Positions 1 through 5,060 of a stretch of DNA of 5,060 nucleotides are shown in pieces (the stretch's first letter is position 1; each line of letters begins with the position of its first letter). Origin of the DNA: Flavobacteriaceae bacterium TMED179 (GTDB lineage Bacteria; Bacteroidota; Bacteroidia; Flavobacteriales; Flavobacteriaceae); assembly GCA_002169865.1 (NCBI GenBank), contig NHIC01000010.1:70439-75498 (forward strand), written 5' to 3'. A program made the translations under genes and the position numbers. The notes under the pieces were generated by a model. That model had not been told where the DNA came from. It worked only from the letters and a program-made list of their open reading frames with translations, and made no database searches.

Positions 1-624
1 ATTGGTTACAATACAGCACGCGAATTATGTGAGAAAAAGTTTAATGTGACAGTTCTGGAGAAAAATAAAAAAAAGGCTTTTGAAATTGCAGATTTACTAC
101 CTGATGCACTTGTGATTAATGGCGATGGTAGAAATGCTGAATTATTAGATGAAGAAAATCTTTCTTCGATGGATGCTTTTATATCAGTCACCGAAAACTC
201 AGAGACAAATATCATGAGCTGTTTGATGGCTCATACTAAAAAAGTAAAAAAAACCATAGCATTAGTTGAGAATATGGATTATTTCGAGCTTTCACATTCT
301 ATTGGGATTGATACATTAATAAATAAAAAACTTCTCACTGCAAATACAATTTTTAGATATATTCGGAGAGGAGAAGTTGTCGATATGACGAAACTAAGTA
401 ATTTAAATGTGGAAATACTTGAATTTGTTGTTAATACCAATTCTGAGGTTGCTAATTTTAAAATAAAAGATATTGATTTTCCACGAACAGCTATTATTGG
501 CGGGGTAATTAAAGAAAGAGAGGGTATAATTGCCCTTGGAGACTATACCATTCTTCCAGGAGATCGAATTGTGGTATGTTGTTTACCCAGATCTATAAAG
601 CGAATTGAGCGTTTATTTTTATAA
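1..624 (+). CDS. trkA: Trk potassium uptake system regulatory subunit TrkA, C-terminal part (5' end outside window)
   Basis: TrkA is the cytoplasmic, NAD(H)-binding regulator that assembles on the TrkH membrane subunit and gates potassium uptake. The reading frame is open from base 1, so the gene starts upstream; 207 residues are visible, about the last half of the usual roughly 450-residue, two-RCK protein. The visible part opens inside the Rossmann nucleotide-binding loop (IGYNTARELCEK, residues 1-12), followed by the strand ending in an acidic residue (VTVLEK, Glu20) that in this fold contacts the ribose. GDG at 41-43 and the DAFISVTENSETNIMSCLMA stretch (58-77) are typical of TrkA_N. Residues from about 125 to 207 form the TrkA_C domain, including PGDRIVV (186-192). 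A GTG at 46 is in frame but is not the true start, because the Rossmann loop precedes it. The stop is 8 bases before trkH, indicating one operon. What is seen is the second RCK unit; that a first unit lies upstream is inferred from family architecture. Confidence 0.93.
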   Translation: MGYNTARELCEKKFNVTVLEKNKKKAFEIADLLPDALVINGDGRNAELLDEENLSSMDAFISVTENSETNIMSCLMAHTKKVKKTIALVENMDYFELSHSIGIDTLINKKLLTANTIFRYIRRGEVVDMTKLSNLNVEILEFVVNTNSEVANFKIKDIDFPRTAIIGGVIKEREGIIALGDYTILPGDRIVVCCLPRSIKRIERLFL

Positions 625-632
625 AGTGGAGT

Positions 633-2129
633 ATGCACCCTTTAAATTATAAAATCATAATTTTCTTAATGGGAGTTTTATTACTCTTCAATGGTGGGTT
701 GATGTTAATATCATCTATGGTGAGTTTTTTCTATCAAGATGGGGCAACTTTTGAAATTTTATTTTCTTCATTAATAGTCTTATCCGTTGGTACTTTGCTT
801 ATGCTTTTTGGAAGAAAACATGAAAAGCAAATTCAAAAAAGGGAAGGATATATTATTGTTACACTTGGGTGGTTAATGATGACTATCACGGGAATGTTTC
901 CTTTTATTTTAACTAACAGTATGGTTGATATATCTTCTACTTTTTTTGAAACGATGTCAGGTTATACAGCAACAGGAGCAACTATTCTTTCAGATATAGA
1001 ATCATTACCCGAAGGAATTCTTTTTTGGAGAAGTATGACTCATTGGATTGGTGGAATGGGAATTATTGTGTTAGCGGTAGCTATTTTACCTTTACTAGGA
1101 ATAGGAGGTATTCAACTATTTTCTGCTGAAGCACCTGGACCCAACAATGATAAACTTCATCCACGAATTACTGATACAGCCAAAAGACTTTGGTTAATTT
1201 ATGTTTCCCTTACCGTTGTAGAAGCAATATTGTTAAGTTTTGCTGGAATGTCAATTTTTGATGCTGTAAATCATGCGATGAGTACAATGGCATCTGGAGG
1301 GTTTTCTACGAAAAATAATAGCTTAGCCTATTGGAATCATTTACCATGGGTCCACTATATCATCATTATATTTATGTTTCTTGCAGGAACAAACTTTGTC
1401 CTTACTTATTTTGCACTAACTGGAAAAATTAAAAAAGTCTTTAGTGATAATGAATTTAAAATGTATTTATTACTTGTAATTATTTTTTCATTGATTGTTT
1501 TTATTGTTTTATATGACGGTGTTGACTTAAATAATAGTTATTTTGATAATTCTCAAGGTTTTGGAAAGTTAGAGGGGTCTTTGAGGCACGCATTTTTTCA
1601 AGTTATCGCCATTATCACTACTACTGGATTTGTAACAGCAGATTACACAGCGTGGACTCCATTTTTGACTGTTATGTTTTTTGGTATAATGTTTTTGGGG
1701 GGATCAGCAGGAAGCACATCAGGGGGAATTAAAGTAGTTAGACATTTATTAATGATTAAAGGTGGGGTACTTGAATTTAAACGTGCTTTACATCCAAATG
1801 CAATCATTCAAGCTCGATATAATGATAAATTAGTTAATCAAGAAATAATTGCAAACGTATTGGCATTTTTCATTATTTATATGATTTCATTTATTTTAGG
1901 TAGTTTAATATTTGGATTTTTAGGATTGGATTTTGAAAATGCTGTCGGAGTTGCTGCTGCGACGTTAGGAAATGTTGGTCCAGCGATTGGTGATTTTGGT
2001 CCAACTGAAAACTACAGTGAATTACCTAAATCTGGAAAATTTTGGGCATCATTTTTAATGTTAATAGGTCGACTAGAATTATTTACTGTTTTAATTTTAT
2101 TTACACCTTTCTTTTGGAAAAAGAACTAG
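633..2129 (+). CDS. trkH: Trk-type potassium uptake protein TrkH (ion-conducting membrane subunit)
   Basis: TrkH is the inner-membrane subunit that conducts K+ and is regulated by TrkA. The 498 residues are close to the usual 480-500. The chain is strongly hydrophobic, with the four pseudo-repeats of the superfamily of K+ transporters. The four selectivity-filter segments are visible: TATGAT (112-117, Gly115), SGGFST (221-226), TTTGFVT (329-335, Gly332) and TLGNVGP (444-450, Gly449). The intramembrane loop GSAGSTSGG (357-365) and the conserved GRLELFT near the C-terminus (479-485) are also present. WIGGMGIIVLAVAILPLLG (138-156) is a family hallmark, as is PRITDTAKRLWLIY (177-190). ATG at 633 is the first usable start after an in-frame TGA at 606-608, and MHPLNYK lines up with the MHFRAI start of E. 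coli TrkH as I remember it. GGAG at 628-631 sits only one base from the ATG, too close to act as a normal Shine-Dalgarno. All filter glycines are intact, so the gene appears functional. Confidence 0.97.
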   Translation: MHPLNYKIIIFLMGVLLLFNGGLMLISSMVSFFYQDGATFEILFSSLIVLSVGTLLMLFGRKHEKQIQKREGYIIVTLGWLMMTITGMFPFILTNSMVDISSTFFETMSGYTATGATILSDIESLPEGILFWRSMTHWIGGMGIIVLAVAILPLLGIGGIQLFSAEAPGPNNDKLHPRITDTAKRLWLIYVSLTVVEAILLSFAGMSIFDAVNHAMSTMASGGFSTKNNSLAYWNHLPWVHYIIIIFMFLAGTNFVLTYFALTGKIKKVFSDNEFKMYLLLVIIFSLIVFIVLYDGVDLNNSYFDNSQGFGKLEGSLRHAFFQVIAIITTTGFVTADYTAWTPFLTVMFFGIMFLGGSAGSTSGGIKVVRHLLMIKGGVLEFKRALHPNAIIQARYNDKLVNQEIIANVLAFFIIYMISFILGSLIFGFLGLDFENAVGVAAATLGNVGPAIGDFGPTENYSELPKSGKFWASFLMLIGRLELFTVLILFTPFFWKKN

Positions 2130-3403
2130 TAATCATATTTATCTTTCCAACGAAGTTTTAAAAAATCACGAATACTATTTTCCTTAGGATTTCTTCCTGG
2201 TTCATAAAATTTCAATCCATTAATTTCATCTGGTAAAAACTCTTGATCAGTAAATTGATTTTGAAAATCATGAGAATATTTATATCCTTTCCCATAACCA
2301 AGTTCTTTCATTAATTTAGTAGGAGCATTTCTTAAATGTAAAGGGACTTGTAAATTTCCTGTTAAATTTATTTTCTCTATTGCATCATTAATAGCTTTGT
2401 AAGATGAATTACTCTTTGGAGAAGTTGCTAAATATATAGCACATTCACTAAGAATAATTTTACCTTCTGGATATCCTATAGAAGATATCGCCTGAAAAGT
2501 ACTATTTGCAAGAACTAGTGCAGTTGGGTTAGCAATTCCTATATCCTCTGACGCTAGTATCAACATTCGTCTTGCTATAAATTTGATATCCTCCCCAGCT
2601 TCAATCATACGCGCTAGCCAGTATACAGCCCCATTAGGATCGCTACCGCGAATAGATTTAACAAATGCAGACACAATATCATAATGATAATCTCCATTTT
2701 TATCAAAAAGAATATTTTTTGTTTGAATAATATCAAAAACAAGATTGTTAGTTAATTCGAAAGACTGTTTGTCATGGGCTTGAATTATAAGTTCTAGAAC
2801 TGATAGTAATTTTCGGGCATCTCCTCCTGAAATTTCAATTAAAGCATCAGTTTCTTTAATTTTCAGATCAATTTTTCTTAAGTATATATCTTTTACAAGA
2901 GCTTGTTTCAAAATCTTTTTTAATTCAGATTTATCTAATGGATTAAGAACATATACTTGACAGCGAGATAGCAAAGCATTAATAACTTCAAAACTAGGGT
3001 TTTCAGTTGTGGCGCCTATAAGAGTTATAATACCTTTTTCTACCGCATTTAACAGCGAATCCTGTTGTGATTTACTAAATCTATGAATTTCATCGATAAA
3101 AAGAATAGGACTTTTGCCGCCAAATAATCCTCCTGAATTTTCAGATTTTTTAATTATTTCTCTTATTTCTTTTACCCCAGCATTAATTGCTGAGAGCTTG
3201 TAGAAAGGGCGTTCCTTTTCTATTGCAATTATTTCTGCCAGAGTTGTCTTACCTGTGCCGGGTGGTCCCCAAAAAATTAATGAAGGAAAAATACCATTTC
3301 TGATCATCTGGGTTAGGCTTCCTTTGGGACCTATAAGGTGTTTTTGGCCAAAATATTCTTTTAAAGTTTTTGGTCGCATACGCTCTGCCAGTGGAATATT
3401 CAT
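2126..3403 (-). CDS. rarA: Replication-associated recombination protein A (RarA/MgsA family AAA+ ATPase)
   Basis: RarA is a cytoplasmic AAA+ ATPase related to clamp-loader subunits and to eukaryotic WRNIP1/Mgs1. It acts with SSB at stalled or collapsed replication forks. The 425 residues are normal for the family. Visible motifs in order are: N-terminal PLAERMRPKTLKEYFGQ (4-20); Walker A GPPGTGKT (46-53, Lys52); the family-typical SAINAGVKEIREII (71-84); Walker B ILFIDEIH (100-107, Asp104 and Glu105) running into RFSKSQQDSLL; sensor 1 GATTENPSF (130-138, Asn135); arginine finger in LLSRCQVY (144-151, Arg147); and sensor 2 GGDARK (193-198, Arg197). The C-terminal part has KSIRGSDPNGAVYWLARM (249-266), ARRMLILASEDIG (277-289) and LRNAPTKLMKELGYGKGYKY (357-376), which identify RarA rather than a RuvB or DnaX relative. 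The start is firm, because an in-frame TAG lies two codons upstream (bases 3407-3409). No Shine-Dalgarno is evident. It follows rlmB by 23 bases, and its stop interlocks with the trkH stop. Confidence 0.96.
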   Translation of the reverse strand: MNIPLAERMRPKTLKEYFGQKHLIGPKGSLTQMIRNGIFPSLIFWGPPGTGKTTLAEIIAIEKERPFYKLSAINAGVKEIREIIKKSENSGGLFGGKSPILFIDEIHRFSKSQQDSLLNAVEKGIITLIGATTENPSFEVINALLSRCQVYVLNPLDKSELKKILKQALVKDIYLRKIDLKIKETDALIEISGGDARKLLSVLELIIQAHDKQSFELTNNLVFDIIQTKNILFDKNGDYHYDIVSAFVKSIRGSDPNGAVYWLARMIEAGEDIKFIARRMLILASEDIGIANPTALVLANSTFQAISSIGYPEGKIILSECAIYLATSPKSNSSYKAINDAIEKINLTGNLQVPLHLRNAPTKLMKELGYGKGYKYSHDFQNQFTDQEFLPDEINGLKFYEPGRNPKENSIRDFLKLRWKDKYDY

Positions 3404-3426
3404 AACCTAAATATAGAGTTTTTATA

Positions 3427-4158
3427 CTAGCTCCGCTGCCTTAAAATTTCATAAAAGATTATACCACAAGCCACAGAAACATTTAATGAGTCAATAGATT
3501 GGCTCATTGGAAGCTTTAGTTGATCATCTAAAATTTTTAATAGGCCATTTGATATACCGACATCTTCTGATCCAAAGACTACTGCCAAAGGTCCTTTTAA
3601 GTCTTTTTTATAAAATATTTCTTTGGCTTTTTCAGTTATGGCAATAGTCGGGATTTTATATGCTTTTAAGAAGTAAACTACATCTTTCAAATGATGTACT
3701 TTTGAAATAGGAACTTTATAAGCTCCACCTGAAGAGGTTTTTACTACATCTCCATTTAAAGGGGCACTTTTACTTTTTGGAATAAAGATTGCATCAACTC
3801 CAACAGCTGCAGCAGATCTCAAAATAGCACCAAAATTTCGAGTATCTGTTATTCCATCTAGCAGAACAAAAAGTGGAGTATCTATGTTTTTCATTATTTG
3901 CTCTACTAGGGGCTCCATTTTCTCTGTTTTTATAGCGGCTACTCTTGCAATAGCTCCTTGATGATTTTTTGATGAAAAAAGATCTAGACGCTCTTTAGGA
4001 ACAAAACTAAATGTGATTTTATTTTCACGAAGTACATAAAGAAGTTGCTCAAAGAGTTTACTTTGGTTTCCCTTCAAAAGCCATACTTTATCAATCGGTT
4101 CTCCTGATTCTATAGCTTCTAAAATTGCTCTAATTCCAAATATTATTATAGTTTCCAT
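3427..4158 (-). CDS. rlmB: 23S rRNA (guanosine-2'-O-)-methyltransferase, RlmB/SpoU-TrmH family
   Basis: RlmB transfers a methyl group from S-adenosylmethionine to the 2'-hydroxyl of a guanosine in the peptidyl-transferase region of 23S rRNA (G2251 in E. coli numbering). The protein has 243 residues, the same length I recall for E. coli RlmB. An N-terminal RNA-binding substrate domain (about 1-75) ends in HQGAIARV (66-73). The SPOUT trefoil-knot catalytic domain follows, with motif 1 LDGITDTRNFGAILRSA (100-116; Asn108, Arg114), motif 2 VVFGSEDVGIS (193-203; Glu198) and motif 3 LPMSQSIDSLNVSVACG (216-232; Ser224, Asn226). These five residues fall at the positions described as catalytic in E. 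coli RlmB, as I remember them. The C-terminus LRQRS also fits. The start is firm: an in-frame TGA lies two codons upstream (bases 4162-4164). It is the first gene of a probable rlmB-rarA operon, 23 bases before rarA. A TrmH-type paralogue with another rRNA or tRNA target is possible but less likely. Confidence 0.93.
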   Translation of the reverse strand: METIIIFGIRAILEAIESGEPIDKVWLLKGNQSKLFEQLLYVLRENKITFSFVPKERLDLFSSKNHQGAIARVAAIKTEKMEPLVEQIMKNIDTPLFVLLDGITDTRNFGAILRSAAAVGVDAIFIPKSKSAPLNGDVVKTSSGGAYKVPISKVHHLKDVVYFLKAYKIPTIAITEKAKEIFYKKDLKGPLAVVFGSEDVGISNGLLKILDDQLKLPMSQSIDSLNVSVACGIIFYEILRQRS

Positions 4159-4195
4159 GATTCAAAAATACTTTAATTTCAATTCATAGAATCAT
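4157..4195. repeat. Spaced inverted repeat ATGATTC/GAATCAT overlapping the rlmB start codon
   Basis: A perfect 7-base arm at 4157-4163 is complemented by 4189-4195, with 25 bases between. The right arm of the rlmB transcript would cover the first two bases of its start codon, and the TAnnTTTG-like element lies between the arms. It could be an operator dyad or a weak start-occluding hairpin. In DNA this AT-rich, one such match in 100 bases is about what chance would give, so function is speculative. Confidence 0.2.
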
Positions 4196-4262
4196 TATTA
4201 TTTGGCTAGAATTTTTTTAAAAAATTGATTTAAGATCTTTTTTATAATTTAATAGTTCTTTT
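4159..4262. promoter_or_regulatory. Divergent intergenic control region between rlmB and the lipoprotein gene
   Basis: These 104 bases separate two divergently transcribed genes, so both promoters should lie here or overlap the gene starts. The stretch is extremely AT-rich. For rlmB, the reverse strand carries TATTTTTG (bases 4170-4163), an exact fit to the Bacteroidota sigma factor -7 consensus TAnnTTTG. It lies only four bases from the ATG and has no TTG at the expected -33 distance. For the + strand gene there is a TATAAT at 4243-4248, but the nearest TTGATT (4225-4230) is only 12 bases upstream, too close for a standard pair, and the 5' leader would be under about 15 bases. A T-run/A-run palindrome (TTTTTTAAAAAA, 4213-4224) and AAGATCTT (4232-4239) are low-complexity dyads that could bend DNA or bind a protein. 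No individual promoter is called with confidence; the regional role is inferred from gene orientation. Confidence 0.45.
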
Positions 4263-5060
4263 ATGATGCACTTCTGTAAGACTTTACATGCTTTTCTGGT
4301 ATACCCAATTATATTGGTTAATTTGACTATACTTTTTGGTTGTTCAGTTGATAATTCTTTAGAACAAGAAACTACAACTTACTTTGATATTTCAATTAAA
4401 GTTGAAGGCCAAGGAAAAGTTACTCCTGAAACAGGATTTTATTTTAAAAATTCATTAATTCTTTTTAAAGCAACTGCTCTTAGTGGTTACTATTTTGATC
4501 GTTGGATAGGTTTTGATGAAGAGATAGATATTGATCAATATAGTTTTCTTTTAACTCGAAATTTGACTTTAACTGCAGTTTTTCTTCCTATACCTGATTT
4601 GACTGACGAGGTCTTGGTATTTAATCCAAAAGAAATTGATCCCAATCCAGTTTTCATGATAGAAAACGGAGGGAAATCAGCTTACTTAACATCAAAAACA
4701 GGAGAAAAGTTAAAGACCTGGAATTTTGATTCAAAGCTTGGAAATGATATAGAATTAATGCCTGATGGTGGTGTAATAGGTATTTTTAAACCTGAAAGCG
4801 TATCCTTCTCTTTTGGTGGATATGGAGGAATTCTTAAAAGATTTGATTCTGATGGTTCATTATTGTGGCAATTCGAGGTAAATAATGATACTGAACTTAT
4901 GCATCATGATTTTGAAATCCTCCCAAATGGTAATATTTTAATTTTAATTTGGGAAAAATTTACTTCTGACGAGGCTTTAAATATGGGTTTTGCTGGAGAT
5001 GGCCCCATATATTTGGAGAAGTTAGTTGAGTTTATTCCTGAAACTAAGGATATAGTATGG
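4263..5060 (+). CDS. Predicted lipoprotein with InlB-type repeat domain and arylsulfotransferase (ASST)-like beta-propeller, 3' end outside window
   Basis: The frame is open from ATG 4263 to the window end, giving 266 residues without a stop. An in-frame TAA at 4245-4247 limits the start to ATG 4263 or the adjacent ATG 4266; no Shine-Dalgarno is visible. Residues 1-26 form a hydrophobic signal peptide ending in LFGC (24-27), a lipobox-like site with Cys27 as the probable lipidated residue; Phe at -2 is slightly unusual. Residues 43-107 (VEGQGKVTPETGFYF, then ALSGYYFDRWIG, then NLTLTAVF) match the bacterial InlB B-repeat/Flg_new_2 pattern, a small beta domain common in surface proteins. From about 118 on, the pattern resembles arylsulfotransferase propellers: NDIELMPDGGVIGI, FGGYGGILKRFDSDGSLLWQFE (184-205), MHHDFEILPNGNILILIWE (213-231) and LVEFIPETKDIVW (254-266). 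ASST enzymes move sulfate between phenols without PAPS. His214/His215 are conserved-looking, but catalysis is unproven and the rest of the propeller is missing. It may instead be a structural propeller. Confidence 0.75.
   Translation, partial: MMHFCKTLHAFLVYPIILVNLTILFGCSVDNSLEQETTTYFDISIKVEGQGKVTPETGFYFKNSLILFKATALSGYYFDRWIGFDEEIDIDQYSFLLTRNLTLTAVFLPIPDLTDEVLVFNPKEIDPNPVFMIENGGKSAYLTSKTGEKLKTWNFDSKLGNDIELMPDGGVIGIFKPESVSFSFGGYGGILKRFDSDGSLLWQFEVNNDTELMHHDFEILPNGNILILIWEKFTSDEALNMGFAGDGPIYLEKLVEFIPETKDIVW

Noticed and set aside
46..48. GTG at 46 as the start of the trkA frame
   Set aside because: The frame is open to base 1 and the preceding codons encode IGYNTARELCEKKF, the conserved nucleotide-binding loop, so the gene extends upstream.
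6..215. Reverse-strand open frame of 69 codons
   Set aside because: It lies wholly antisense to the conserved trkA frame, its translation resembles no family I know, and it is a serine/phenylalanine-rich shadow typical of AT-rich coding DNA.
2109..2125. Possible hairpin (TTCTTTT paired with AAAAGAA, loop GGA) at the trkH 3' end as a terminator
   Set aside because: The stem has one G:C pair, lies inside the conserved TPFFWKKN coding end, and no T-run follows on either strand, so it does not look like an intrinsic terminator.
2121..2519. Ten-base direct repeat AAGAACTAGT at 2121-2130 and 2510-2519
   Set aside because: A 10-base repeat in 5 kb of AT-rich DNA is expected by chance several times over, and the flanks do not match.
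4197..4204. ATTATTTG as a -7 promoter element for the lipoprotein gene
   Set aside because: The TA is one base out of register with the TAnnTTTG consensus and no TTG lies about 20 bases upstream.
4211..4240. AT-rich palindromes as a terminator or small RNA
   Set aside because: T-run/A-run and AAGATCTT dyads are low complexity and would form very weak stems. Between divergent genes no terminator is expected.

Overview
The window is AT-rich (roughly one third G+C by eye). It looks like a chromosomal segment from a member of the Bacteroidota, most likely a low-GC flavobacterium-like organism. Three observations point there. The TrkH, RarA and RlmB proteins read like the Bacteroidota forms of those families, for example RarA starting almost directly at PLAERMRP and RlmB starting METIIIFGIRAILEAI. 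No gene start has a properly spaced Shine-Dalgarno sequence. The last gene encodes a lipoprotein with an arylsulfotransferase-like propeller of a type I associate with that phylum. The lineage is inferred from memory of these families, not from a search.

Layout: positions 1-2129 on the + strand hold the 3' part of trkA followed by complete trkH, separated by 8 bases. Together they encode a Trk-type potassium uptake system, with a cytoplasmic nucleotide-binding regulator and a membrane ion-conducting subunit. Positions 2126-4158 on the - strand hold rlmB followed by rarA, separated by 23 bases and probably co-transcribed. RlmB is a 23S rRNA 2'-O-ribose methyltransferase and RarA is an AAA+ ATPase that acts at stalled replication forks. 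The two operons converge, and the stop codons of trkH and rarA interlock on one CTAG, leaving no intergenic DNA. Positions 4159-4262 are a 104-base, very AT-rich divergent control region. From 4263 to the window end, on the + strand, runs a fifth gene whose 3' end lies outside. It encodes a predicted lipoprotein with an InlB-type repeat domain followed by the start of an arylsulfotransferase-like beta-propeller.

The first four genes are ordinary housekeeping functions with all key residues in place. I see no mobile element, CRISPR array, RNA gene, pseudogene or recognisable intrinsic terminator, and no convincing sign of a previously undescribed system. The most worthwhile leads are the domain architecture of the truncated lipoprotein, the interlocked convergent stops, and the compact divergent promoter region.
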